Below, piece after piece: positions 51,242 through 59,458 of a stretch of 64,000 bases of DNA (the stretch's first letter is position 1; every line of letters starts with the position of its first letter). The notes below the pieces were generated by a model. It worked only from the letters and a program-made list of their open reading frames with translations, did not search any database and was not told the origin of the DNA. Origin of the DNA: Starkeya sp. ORNL1 (GTDB taxonomy: Bacteria; Pseudomonadota; Alphaproteobacteria; Rhizobiales; Xanthobacteraceae); NCBI RefSeq assembly GCF_012971745.1, contig NZ_CP048834.1, forward strand, positions 2,976,001 through 3,040,000, read 5' to 3'. A program made the position numbers and the translations under genes.

Positions 51242-52543
51242 TCAAAACTGCGCCGTCTCGGTGGAGTCGTGCATGGCGGTGGTGGCGCTGGCGCCTTCGC
51301 TCAGCACGGTAGCGATGGCGTCGAAATAGCTGGTCCCCACCTCGCGCTGGTGCCGCATGGCAGTGAAGCCGTGCTGCTCGCTGTCGAACTCGGCGCGCTG
51401 CAGCTCCGAATACGCTGCCATGCCCTCTTCCCGGTAGCGGCGGGCGAGATCGAAGGTGGTGAAGCTGATATTGTGGAAGCCGGCCAAAGTGACGAACTGG
51501 TACTTGTAGCCCATGGCGCCGAGCTCGGCCTGGAAGCGGGCCATCGCCGCGCGGTCCATGTGCTTCGCCCAGTTGAAGGACGGCGAGCAGTTGTAGGCCA
51601 GCATCTTGCCGGGGTGGACCTTGTGCACCCCTTCCGCGAAGCGGCGTGCATCCTCCAGGCTCGGCGTCGAGGTCTCGCACCACAGCAGGTCGGCATAGGG
51701 CGCATAGGCGATGGCACGGGCAATGCCGGCCCCGAAGCCGCCCTTCAGCCGATAGAAGCCTTCCTGGGTGCGCTCGCCGGTGACGAAGGGCGCGTCTGCC
51801 TCGTCAATGTCCGAGGTGATGAGCCGCGCCGCCTCGGCATCGGTGCGCGCCATGATCACGGTCGGCACGCCCATGACGTCGGCGGCGAGCCGCGCGGCGT
51901 TCAGCGTGCGGATGAAGGTGCGGGTCGGCACCAGCACCTTGCCACCGAGATGGCCGCACTTCTTCTCCGAAGCCAGCTGGTCCTCGAAATGGATGGCGGC
52001 GGTGCCGGCCTCGATCATTGCCTTGGTCAGCTCGAAGGCATTGAGCGCGCCGCCGAAGCCGGCTTCGGCGTCCGCAATGATGGGCAGGAAATAATCGATC
52101 TCGGTGCCACCCTTGCCGTCTGCGCGCTCCATGGTCTGGATCTGGTCGGCGCGCTGGAATGCCTTGTTGATGCGGCGAATGACGTTGGGCACGCTGTCGA
52201 CCGGGTAGAGGCTCTGGTCGGGATACATGTCGCCCGACGAATTGGCGTCGGCCGCGACCTGCCAGCCGGAGAGATAGATCGCCTTCAGCCCGGCCTTGGC
52301 CTGCTGGACCGCCTGGTTGCCGGTATAGGTGCCGAGCGTCGGCAGATAGGCCTCGGTGTGCAGCAGTTCCCAGAGCCGGCGCGCGCCATGCTCGGCCAGT
52401 GTGTGGCGGATCGGCAGCGAGCCGGCGAGCCGGGCCACGTCCTCGGGACCATAGGAGCGGCGAATGCCGTGCCAGCGGTCCGGCGCCCATTCCGGCGCGG
52501 GGAAAGTTTCGGGGGCGGGTTCGGTGCGGACCTTGTCGAGCAT
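51242..52543 (-). CDS. aceA: isocitrate lyase
   Basis: A 433-residue enzyme that splits isocitrate to glyoxylate and succinate, the first step of the glyoxylate shunt. The signature 'KKCGHLGGK' (Cys196) and '[12 protein letters not shown]', '[12 protein letters not shown]' and 'IARTDAEA'-type segments are present. The start at 52543 (MLDKVRTEP) has GAGGA 5 bases upstream. ATG 52555 is an alternative. It lies opposite a ScfR-type regulator with a small unknown gene between. Confidence 0.96.
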   Translation of the reverse strand: MLDKVRTEPAPETFPAPEWAPDRWHGIRRSYGPEDVARLAGSLPIRHTLAEHGARRLWELLHTEAYLPTLGTYTGNQAVQQAKAGLKAIYLSGWQVAADANSSGDMYPDQSLYPVDSVPNVIRRINKAFQRADQIQTMERADGKGGTEIDYFLPIIADAEAGFGGALNAFELTKAMIEAGTAAIHFEDQLASEKKCGHLGGKVLVPTRTFIRTLNAARLAADVMGVPTVIMARTDAEAARLITSDIDEADAPFVTGERTQEGFYRLKGGFGAGIARAIAYAPYADLLWCETSTPSLEDARRFAEGVHKVHPGKMLAYNCSPSFNWAKHMDRAAMARFQAELGAMGYKYQFVTLAGFHNISFTTFDLARRYREEGMAAYSELQRAEFDSEQHGFTAMRHQREVGTSYFDAIATVLSEGASATTAMHDSTETAQF

Positions 52544-52590
52544 TGTCGTCCTCATTGTCGAAGGTCGGAAGAAAGGTTCGGCTCGTGCGC

Positions 52591-52821
52591 TCAGCGTCGG
52601 GCGGAGCGGGCGAAGGTGGCGGCGAGCATCGGACGTCCGTCGAACAGGCCGCCGATCGGGCCGCCATCGGCGAAGGCGAAGCGGTGCCGGCCGATGCGGT
52701 GCACGATGGTGAACTGCTGCTCGGCGAGCCCCTCGGTGCGGAAGGTCTTGCTGATCTCCTCGGCGTCGCGGCCGATGATGGTGACGAATTCGTCGTCGTC
52801 GCGGGTCTCTGGGCTGGCCAT
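52591..52821 (-). CDS. small hypothetical protein upstream of aceA
   Basis: A 76-residue protein, [54 protein letters not shown]... It looks like a compact alpha/beta protein. I know similar short proteins next to aceA in Rhizobiales but no function. It is probably the first gene of the aceA transcript (47 bp before the aceA start). Confidence 0.7.
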   Translation of the reverse strand: MASPETRDDDEFVTIIGRDAEEISKTFRTEGLAEQQFTIVHRIGRHRFAFADGGPIGGLFDGRPMLAATFARSARR

Positions 52822-52914
52822 CTCTGCATCTCCGTGCGGTGGTGATGTAAAGATTTGCCAAGCGACCTCGTTATGCAATAAATATATGAAAATCAGCTGG
52901 TTAAGTTGATAAGC

Positions 52915-52945
52915 CTTGTAAATTTCCGGTCCCGATCTTGTAAAT
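52915..52945. promoter_or_regulatory. paired CTTGTAAAT sites upstream of the regulator
   Basis: CTTGTAAAT occurs at 52915-52923 and again at 52937-52945, 22 bp apart (two helical turns), in the AT-rich region between the divergent regulator and aceA-side genes. A looser relative (GATGTAAAG) lies at 52844. They are likely sites for autoregulation or aceA control by the ScfR-type protein. Confidence 0.55.
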
Positions 52946-52962
52946 CGAGCAAAGGCAGGCGC

Positions 52963-54372
52963 ATGCAGGAAACCGAGCCGCGGATCGGCAGCCGCATTCA
53001 GAGGCTGCGCCGCCAGAGCCGCATCTCGCAGGCCGAGCTGGCCGGCCAACTCGGCATTTCCGCGAGCTATCTCAACCTGATCGAGCACAATCGACGCCGC
53101 ATCACCGTGCCGCTGCTGATGAAGGTTGCCGGGCAGTTCGGCATCGAGCCCGGCGAGTTGGTGGAGAATGACGAGTCGCGCCTCGTCGGCGACCTGATGG
53201 AAATCTTCGGCGACGATGTGTTCACCGAGAGCCAACTGACCAATCAGGACATACGCGACCTCGCCGCCTCGAACCCGACCGTGGGCCGCGCCATTGTCCG
53301 GCTGTTCGACCAGTACCGCGCGTTGCGCACCGCCAAGCTCACCGGCACCGTCTCGGACGAGAATGCCGGTTACCACCCGGCGACTGACGCGGTGTCGGAC
53401 TTCATCCAGGAGGCCGGCAATTATTTCCCGTTGCTGGAAGAGGCCGCCGAGCGGGTGCGGCACGACATAGAGAGCGCCTCGGATTCCTTCGAGTACGGGC
53501 TGAAGACCTATCTTTTCAATGTGTTCGGCCTGCAATGGCGGATGGCGCCGCTGCCCGCCGGCATCGCCCGGCGCTATGATCCGGACAAACGCGAGATCCT
53601 TACCTCCGACGTGCTGCCGGCGGAATCCGCCATATTCAGCATTGCCCACCAGCTCGGAACCCTGGCGGCCTCGGTGCAGATCGACGCGCTGATCGAGGCC
53701 AGCAACCTGCCGGCCGACGCACCGGTGCTGGCGCGCAACGCGCTTGCCAGCTATTTCGCCGGCGCGCTGCTGATGCCCTATGAGCCGTTCCTGAAGGCCT
53801 GCAAGGAGACGCGCTACGACATAGAGCGCATCCAGCGGCGCTTCCGCACCAGCTTCGAGCAGGTCTGCCAGCGCATGACCACGCTGCAGCGGCCCGGGCG
53901 TGCCGGCATTCCGCTGCATCTGGTGCGCACCGACATAGCCGGCAACATCTCCAAGCGCTTCTCGCTGTCGGGGATCCATATTTCCCGGCATTCGGGCGCC
54001 TGCCCGCGCTGGAATGTCTATGCCGCCTTCCTGCATCCTGAGCGGATCAATGTGCAGATCAGCCAGATGCCGGAGGGCCAGCGCTATTTCTGCATCGCCA
54101 AGGCGATCACCAAGGGCGGCCATAGACACAATGCACCGCGCCGGCATCTCTCCATCGGGCTCGGCTGCCATATCAGCCACGCACCGGCTCTGGTCTATTC
54201 AGACGGCATGGATCTGAGCGATCCCAGCCAGTCGGTGCCGATCGGTGTCGGCTGCCGGATCTGCCCGCGACTCGACTGCGAGCAGCGCGCCCATCCGCAG
54301 ACCGACCACCGCTTCACGCTCGACGAGACCGAGATGGCGGAGAGCATCTACGCATCGGCGCGCCGGCGATAG
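52963..54372 (+). CDS. ScfR/RamB-type regulator (XRE HTH, M78, DUF2083)
   Basis: A 469-residue protein. N-terminal XRE HTH ('SRISQAELAGQLGISASYLNLIEHNRRRITVPLLMKVAGQF', residues 17-57). A middle ImmA/IrrE-like (M78) region includes 'AIFSIAHQLGTLAA', in which the zinc-binding HExxH is degenerate (HQLGT). A C-terminal DUF2083 region has 'ISRHSGACPRWNVYAAF' and 'GVGCRICPRLDCEQRAHP'. Such regulators (RamB, ScfR, PrpC-type) sense short-chain acyl metabolites and control aceA or propionate genes. It is divergent from aceA. Start 52963. Confidence 0.88.
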   Translation: MQETEPRIGSRIQRLRRQSRISQAELAGQLGISASYLNLIEHNRRRITVPLLMKVAGQFGIEPGELVENDESRLVGDLMEIFGDDVFTESQLTNQDIRDLAASNPTVGRAIVRLFDQYRALRTAKLTGTVSDENAGYHPATDAVSDFIQEAGNYFPLLEEAAERVRHDIESASDSFEYGLKTYLFNVFGLQWRMAPLPAGIARRYDPDKREILTSDVLPAESAIFSIAHQLGTLAASVQIDALIEASNLPADAPVLARNALASYFAGALLMPYEPFLKACKETRYDIERIQRRFRTSFEQVCQRMTTLQRPGRAGIPLHLVRTDIAGNISKRFSLSGIHISRHSGACPRWNVYAAFLHPERINVQISQMPEGQRYFCIAKAITKGGHRHNAPRRHLSIGLGCHISHAPALVYSDGMDLSDPSQSVPIGVGCRICPRLDCEQRAHPQTDHRFTLDETEMAESIYASARRR

Positions 54373-54445
54373 ACCTGTCGCGAGGGCGTGACGCCGATCA
54401 TGCTAGCCTCAAGGCCAGCACGATCGAACGCGCACGGATGCCCGA

Positions 54446-55300
54446 ATGCCGATCCCGATGACCACGCACGCCGTCCATTCCCGCGACGGCACCCGGATCG
54501 GCTATTCCAGGAGCGGCGACGGTCCCGGCCTGGTGCTGCTGCACGGCGCGTTGCAGACCAGTCGCAGCTTCAGCCGGCTCGCCGCCGAACTCAGCGACAA
54601 CTTCACCATCTATGTTCCCGATCGCCGCGGCCGCGGCCTCAGCGGGCCGCCGGGTGACAGCTACGGCATGCAGGCGGAAGTCGATGACCTCGCGGCCCTG
54701 CTCGAGGCGACCGGAGCGCACCATGTCTTCGGCCTGAGTTCCGGCGCCCTGATCGCGCTTCAGGCAGCGACCAATTTGCCGGCTGTACGCAAACTGGCGA
54801 TCTATGAGCCGCCGCTGGAGATCGACGGCAAGCCGTCGCCTCAAGCATGGATGCCGGCCTATGAATCGGAATTGGCGGACGGAAATCTGGCGGCGGCGAT
54901 GGTCGCCATCATCAAGGGCGTCGGCGATCCCTCGATGCTTCCCCGCCTGCCGCGCTTCGTCTTCGTACCGATGATCGCGACGGCGCTGTGGACCCAGAGC
55001 ATGCTGGGCGACCGCCGCTACTCCCTGCGCCGGCTCATTCCCACCATGCAGTTCGACATCGCCCTGGTCCGCGAAATGGCGGGCCGGGTCGAGAGCTTCC
55101 GGGCCCTCGACACTCCAACGCTGCTTATGGCCGGTACCAGCAGCACGCCCTTCCTGCTTGCCGCGGTCGATGCCCTCGAGGATGTCCTGCCGAATTGCCA
55201 GCGGGTCGATTTCGCCGGGCTCGGGCACCTGGCCGCCGACGACAGCGGCGAGCCGGCGCGGGTGGCGGACGTGCTGCGGGAGTATTTTTCGCAGAACTGA
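54446..55300 (+). CDS. alpha/beta-fold hydrolase
   Basis: A 284-residue cytoplasmic protein. 'LVLLHGALQTSRSFSRLAAEL' oxyanion region, 'VPDRRGRGLSGPPGDSYGMQAEVDDLAALLEATG', nucleophile elbow 'GLSSG' (Ser98) and a late 'GLGHLAADD' (catalytic His). The substrate is unknown. ATG 54446, with 54458 (MTTHAV) as alternative. Confidence 0.85.
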   Translation: MPIPMTTHAVHSRDGTRIGYSRSGDGPGLVLLHGALQTSRSFSRLAAELSDNFTIYVPDRRGRGLSGPPGDSYGMQAEVDDLAALLEATGAHHVFGLSSGALIALQAATNLPAVRKLAIYEPPLEIDGKPSPQAWMPAYESELADGNLAAAMVAIIKGVGDPSMLPRLPRFVFVPMIATALWTQSMLGDRRYSLRRLIPTMQFDIALVREMAGRVESFRALDTPTLLMAGTSSTPFLLAAVDALEDVLPNCQRVDFAGLGHLAADDSGEPARVADVLREYFSQN

Positions 55301-55450
55301 AACTCCAGTTTTAAATACATTTCATGCGCGCGTGCAATATTTCCAGATCATCCCGCCCTGTACATGCGATGATATCGGAATAAATTGCGATGCCATCCGT
55401 TACTTTGCTGGGTCGACACAACAGACCCGTTCCACAGCGGAGTAACGGAC

Positions 55451-55819
55451 ATGAAACGACATTGGAAAATCGCTTCCGCCGCGCTCGCCGGCCTGACGGC
55501 ATTCGCCGCTCCGGCGGCGCACGCCATGGAATATGCGCGCATCGCACCCGACGTCGAGCGGCAGGCGCCGACCACGACCAATCGCAGCGACGGCAGCTTC
55601 ATCGTCGCCGGCAATAGCTCGTCGAATTCGAGCTCGAACTCGTCGTCCAACGGATCATCCAATTCGAGCTCCAATTCCTCGTCGAACTCCAGTTCGAACT
55701 CTTCCTCGAATTCGAGCTCGAATTCTTCGTCCAATCGGTCTTCGAACAGTTCGTCCAACAGTTCCTCGAACCGTTCGTCCAACGGCTCCAAGAGCTGGGG
55801 CGGCCGCTCCTGGCGCTGA
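55451..55819 (+). CDS. secreted Asn/Ser tetrapeptide-repeat protein
   Basis: A 122-residue protein. A signal peptide covers residues 1-25 (ends AAHAME). After a 29-residue mature start come 15 tandem tetrapeptides of the form Asn-Ser-Ser-Ser (some with Gly, Arg or Lys) at residues 55-114 (55613-55792), then the tail SWGGRSWR. The DNA unit is 12 bp, with synonymous variation among AAT/AAC and TCG/TCC/AGC/AGT/TCT. The repeat is thus kept at protein level rather than being recent identical slippage. Function unknown: an extracellular or surface low-complexity polymer is likely. GGAG precedes the ATG. Confidence 0.7.
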   Translation: MKRHWKIASAALAGLTAFAAPAAHAMEYARIAPDVERQAPTTTNRSDGSFIVAGNSSSNSSSNSSSNGSSNSSSNSSSNSSSNSSSNSSSNSSSNRSSNSSSNSSSNRSSNGSKSWGGRSWR

Positions 55820-55889
55820 GCGCAGCACGGGAACGGGGGCCGAATGGCCCCCGTTTCACATCGCACCCGCCCGATGACTTCACCCGACA

Positions 55890-56603
55890 TCACCGGGCTG
55901 CGCGCGCCAATTTGCGGTACCACCCCTCCCCGGCCAGCGTGCGGCGATGGATGGTGTCGCGTTCCATCGCCTCGCGCGCGGATTCCGCCCGGATCTCGAC
56001 ATCGAGCGCCGGCCCGTCGCGCCGGATCGGGATCACCTGGACCAGCGGTGTACCCATCTCGATCACATGCAGGCCGTCCGGCGCGGTAGCGAAGAACGGG
56101 AAATGGATCTCGGCATTGTAGGTGTCGGTGTCCACCAGGCCGGCGACGCACTCGAAGGGCTGCCCGGGCCGGCTGATCGGCGGTACGAAAAGGCAGCTCC
56201 AGCCCGGCGGCGTACGGATCGACCAGTAATTATGGAACTTGCACGGCGGCACCGGCTCCTTCGGATTGCCGGCAACCTGATGCGCACCATGATTGCTCAC
56301 CATGGTGCGATCGAACTCCCAGCCGGCATTGACCGAGCGCCCGCCATCGGTGATCTCCAGCCGCACGGTGGCGGCGAGCGGCAATAGCCAGCCCGTCGTC
56401 ATCGCATCGAGAAAGGGCATGCAGCGCTTGATGGTCAGGCCGTTATTGGCGACCGAGCGATGCTGCGTGTCGACGGGCGGCAGCTTCCGGAACCAGTCCG
56501 GCAGCACGGTCTTGGCCGGCACCGGCGGCGCGATAACGCCGTGATCCTCCGGTCGGCAGAGAAAGCGGACGATGCCCGGGTCTCGGGGTGTAAAGTGAAA
56601 CAT
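55890..56603 (-). CDS. DUF6065-like protein
   Basis: A 237-residue protein, MFHFTPRDPGIVRFLCRPEDHGVIAPPVPAKTVLPDWFRKLPPVD... The middle 'GWEFDRTMVSNHGAHQVAGNP' and the 'FECVAGLVDTDTYNAEIHFPFFA' strand region match what I remember as DUF6065, an uncharacterised family. This is from memory, not a search. There is no signal or membrane segment. Start 56603 is chosen because the upstream extension overlaps a repeat region. Confidence 0.6.
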   Translation of the reverse strand: MFHFTPRDPGIVRFLCRPEDHGVIAPPVPAKTVLPDWFRKLPPVDTQHRSVANNGLTIKRCMPFLDAMTTGWLLPLAATVRLEITDGGRSVNAGWEFDRTMVSNHGAHQVAGNPKEPVPPCKFHNYWSIRTPPGWSCLFVPPISRPGQPFECVAGLVDTDTYNAEIHFPFFATAPDGLHVIEMGTPLVQVIPIRRDGPALDVEIRAESAREAMERDTIHRRTLAGEGWYRKLARAAR

Positions 56604-56683
56604 GCCGGTTCTCTCCCTCGTATCTCCGAGGAAACGCGGCAGCCGGGGATTTATTCCCGTTCGGAAGTCATCCCCGAAGGCGA

Positions 56684-56794
56684 CCTCATCCTGAGGTGCC
56701 CGGCAGCGCCGGGCGTTGAAGGATGCCCCCACTGGTGGCCGCCTTCTGCGTCAGCATCCTTCGAGGCTCGCTACGCGAGCACCTCAGGATGAGG
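56684..56794. repeat. full CCTCATCCTGAGG palindromic repeat
   Basis: About 111 bp, the same unit as at 27176 and 31426, with arms CCTCATCCTGAGGTGC and GCACCTCAGGATGAGG. The remainder of 56604-57021 (after 56800) is AT-rich without a convincing gene and probably holds the promoter of the amino-acid transporter operon. Confidence 0.85.
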
Positions 56795-57021
56795 TTGTAT
56801 GCAGGAACGGCCTGACGATACGGAACTTATCAATGCCTTGCATCGATAAAAGCCGATGTAAGCTTCGCTTTATTTCTATTTTCGACCAACTCATTTTGGT
56901 CGATCATGCCGTTCAAATCTCAACAATAACTACAATTCTACCGGACCTTGGGAGGCACTACGCCAATGGAAGCGACGTATTTCTAGATAGAATACATCAC
57001 TCATGCTGCGGGGCAAAAGAC

Positions 57022-57867
57022 ATGATACCTTCTTGCTGGCTCAGGGACAGCCGCCTTTCGTCGACGATCGCTGCGGCCATAGCGGCTTCGTGGCTGTGCT
57101 TACTTTCCGGCGCCGATGCTCAGGCGAAGGACGCGCTGTCTTCCGTTAAGGCATCCGGCAAGATCGTCTATTGCAGCGACCTCTCGGCACCGCCCTTCAT
57201 ATATCTCAACCCGACCTCCATGCAGCCCGACGGCTTCGACGTCGATGTCGGGATCGCGGTCGCGAAGGAGATGGGTGTCACCGCCGAGTACAAGAACATG
57301 GCGTTCGAGGGGCTCATCCCGGCTCTCCAGGCCGGCCAGTGCAACGCCATCCTCTCCTCGCTATATGACAAGCCGGCGCGGCGCGCCGTCGTCGACTTCG
57401 TCAATTACGCGCTGGTCGGCAATGCCGTCATCGTCAAGGCCGACAGCACGCTCGCGGTCAAGGACCTCTCCGGCTTGTCCGGCAAGAAGGTCTCGGTCGA
57501 GCGCGGTTCGGTGAATGAGGAAGAAGCGGTCCAGGCCAGCAACGAACTGAAGAAGCAGGGCAAGCCGCCGATCGACGTCGTCTCGCTGCCCAAGGTAACG
57601 GACGCCATCCAGCAGCTTCTCGCCGGGCTGGTCGATGCCTTCTACAGCGGCACCGCCACGGAGGCGGATTTCAACAAGAAGAACACCGTCCAGGTCAAGC
57701 TGGCCGGCCCGCAGACGACGACCTTCTATACCGGCATTGCCACGCTGAAGGATGACGCCGATCTGCACGCCGCGATCGATGCCGCGTTCAAGAAGGCGCA
57801 GACCGACGGCACCTATGACGGCGTCGTCAAGAAGTGGAGCTTCGAGTCAATGGCCATCGCGCCCTAG
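57022..57867 (+). CDS. polar amino-acid ABC transporter substrate-binding protein
   Basis: A 281-residue periplasmic protein of the SBP_bac_3 family. Signal peptide to about residue 33 (ends GADAQAK). 'GKIVYCSDLSAPPFIYLNPTSMQPDGFDVDVGIAVAKEMGV', 'AFEGLIPALQAGQCNAILSSLYDKPARRAVVDFVNYALVG' and 'GKKVSVERGSVNEEEA'. By its neighbours it could bind glutamate-, glutathione- or gamma-glutamyl-type compounds. Start 57022 (MIPSCWLRD) gives the signal peptide. The in-frame upstream region is rejected. Confidence 0.88.
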   Translation: MIPSCWLRDSRLSSTIAAAIAASWLCLLSGADAQAKDALSSVKASGKIVYCSDLSAPPFIYLNPTSMQPDGFDVDVGIAVAKEMGVTAEYKNMAFEGLIPALQAGQCNAILSSLYDKPARRAVVDFVNYALVGNAVIVKADSTLAVKDLSGLSGKKVSVERGSVNEEEAVQASNELKKQGKPPIDVVSLPKVTDAIQQLLAGLVDAFYSGTATEADFNKKNTVQVKLAGPQTTTFYTGIATLKDDADLHAAIDAAFKKAQTDGTYDGVVKKWSFESMAIAP

Positions 57868-57897
57868 CATCCACCCGGGACGCAAGGGTTACGCCCG

Positions 57898-58659
57898 ATG
57901 GATTTCGGCTACTTCCTCAACTTCCTGCTCAACCCTCCCGCCATCGTGTGGGAGGGGCTGCTGGTGACCATTTACATCTCGGTGCTGGCGCAGGCCTTGG
58001 GCGTGGTGCTGGGGCTTGGTGTCGCGCTGGCGCGGCTCTCCACCAGTAGCTGGCTGCGTGGCTTCGCGATCTTCTATGTCTGGTTCTGGCGCGGCACGCC
58101 GCTGCTGGTGCAATTGATGCTGGCCTATACCGGCGTAGCTGCTGCCGGCATCTACCGCTACCCCGATCTGGTGCTGGGGCCCTTCGTCTTCACTGGTCCA
58201 CTGCAGGCGGCATTGCTCACGCTGGCGCTCAACGAGGCCGCCTATATGAGCGAAATCTTCCGCTCCGCCATCTCCACCATCGACAATGGCCAGACCGATG
58301 CGGCGCGGGCGCTGGGCATGACGCCCGCCGTCTCGTTCCGCTGGGTGATCTTTCCGCAGGCGCTGCGCATCGTCATCCCGCCGCTCGGGAATGAGTTCAC
58401 CCTGATGATCAAGGGCACCTCGCTGCTCAGCATCATCGGCGTGCGCGAATTCTTCGGGACGCTGCAGAACATCAATTCGGCGACGTTCCGCACTTTCGAA
58501 CTCTTCCTCTATGCCGCCATCTGGTACCTGATCCTGACGACCATCCTCGGCTTTGCGCAGAAATGGCTGGAGCGCCGCATGGCGCGGCACGAGGCCCCGG
58601 CCGCGCGTCGCCTGTCCGCTGCGCTCTCCAAGCGCTCCCTGCTGGCGGGCCAGCGATGA
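57898..58659 (+). CDS. polar amino-acid ABC transporter permease
   Basis: A 253-residue permease of the His/Glu/Gln/Arg/opine family. 'GLLVTIYISVLAQALGVVLGLGVALARLS', 'YVWFWRGTPLLVQLMLAYTG' and the EAA loop 'GQTDAARALGMTPAVSFRWVIFPQALRIVIPPLGNEFTLMIKGTSLLSIIG'. A single permease gene suggests a homodimer. The stop overlaps the ATPase start (ATGA). Confidence 0.93.
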   Translation: MDFGYFLNFLLNPPAIVWEGLLVTIYISVLAQALGVVLGLGVALARLSTSSWLRGFAIFYVWFWRGTPLLVQLMLAYTGVAAAGIYRYPDLVLGPFVFTGPLQAALLTLALNEAAYMSEIFRSAISTIDNGQTDAARALGMTPAVSFRWVIFPQALRIVIPPLGNEFTLMIKGTSLLSIIGVREFFGTLQNINSATFRTFELFLYAAIWYLILTTILGFAQKWLERRMARHEAPAARRLSAALSKRSLLAGQR

Positions 58660-59447
58660 GCCTCGCCGCCGCATCTCAGCCGACATCCGCGCCCGTGCTG
58701 CGCGTGGTGGATATCGCCAAGAAGCACGGCAGCAACTGGATCCTGCGCGGCGTCTCGCTGGAGGTGGAGAGAGGCGAGGTGCTGGCCGTCATCGGTCCCT
58801 CCGGCTCGGGCAAGACCACGCTGGTGCGCTGCATCAACCAGCTTGAGCCCATAGACGGCGGCCGCATCTATCTCGATGAGAATCTCATCGGCTATCGCGA
58901 ACGCGGCGAACGGATGGAGCGGCTCTCCGAGCGGCAGATTGCCGGCCAGCGCACCCACATCGGCATGGTGTTCCAGCGCTTCAACCTGTTCCCGCACATG
59001 GACGCGCTGGCCAATGTCATGGTCGGCCCGCTCAGGGTGCTGCATCGCCCGGAGCCGGAGGTCCGGCCCGAGGCGATCGAACTGCTGCGCCGGGTCGGGC
59101 TCGGCGAGAAGCTGCATGCCTTTCCGGGCCAACTGTCCGGCGGCCAGCAGCAGCGCGTCGCCATCGCCCGCGCTTTGGCAATGCGTCCCCGGCTGATGCT
59201 GTTCGACGAGCCGACCAGCGCGCTCGATCCCGAGACGGTCGGCGAAGTGCTCGACGCGATGCGCGAACTCGCCACGTCCGGCACGACGATGATTGTCGTC
59301 ACCCACGAGATGGGCTTCGCCCGCGATGTCGCCGACCATGTGATGGTGATGGACGCCGGCGTCGTCATCGAGCGCGGCCCGTCGCGCGAGGTGTTCGCGC
59401 GACCCGCGCATGAGCGGACCCGGGCTTTCCTCCAGGCGGTGCGCTGA
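58656..59447 (+). CDS. polar amino-acid ABC transporter ATPase
   Basis: A 263-residue protein. Walker A 'GPSGSGKTT', 'GMVFQRFNLFPHMDALANVMVGPL' (GlnQ-type Q-loop), signature 'LSGGQQQRVAIARAL', Walker B 'LMLFDEPTSALDPE', H-loop 'VTHEMGFA'. GlnQ/HisP type. Start 58656 is coupled to the permease. Confidence 0.93.
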   Translation: MSLAAASQPTSAPVLRVVDIAKKHGSNWILRGVSLEVERGEVLAVIGPSGSGKTTLVRCINQLEPIDGGRIYLDENLIGYRERGERMERLSERQIAGQRTHIGMVFQRFNLFPHMDALANVMVGPLRVLHRPEPEVRPEAIELLRRVGLGEKLHAFPGQLSGGQQQRVAIARALAMRPRLMLFDEPTSALDPETVGEVLDAMRELATSGTTMIVVTHEMGFARDVADHVMVMDAGVVIERGPSREVFARPAHERTRAFLQAVR

Positions 59448-59458
59448 GCGGGCACGGC

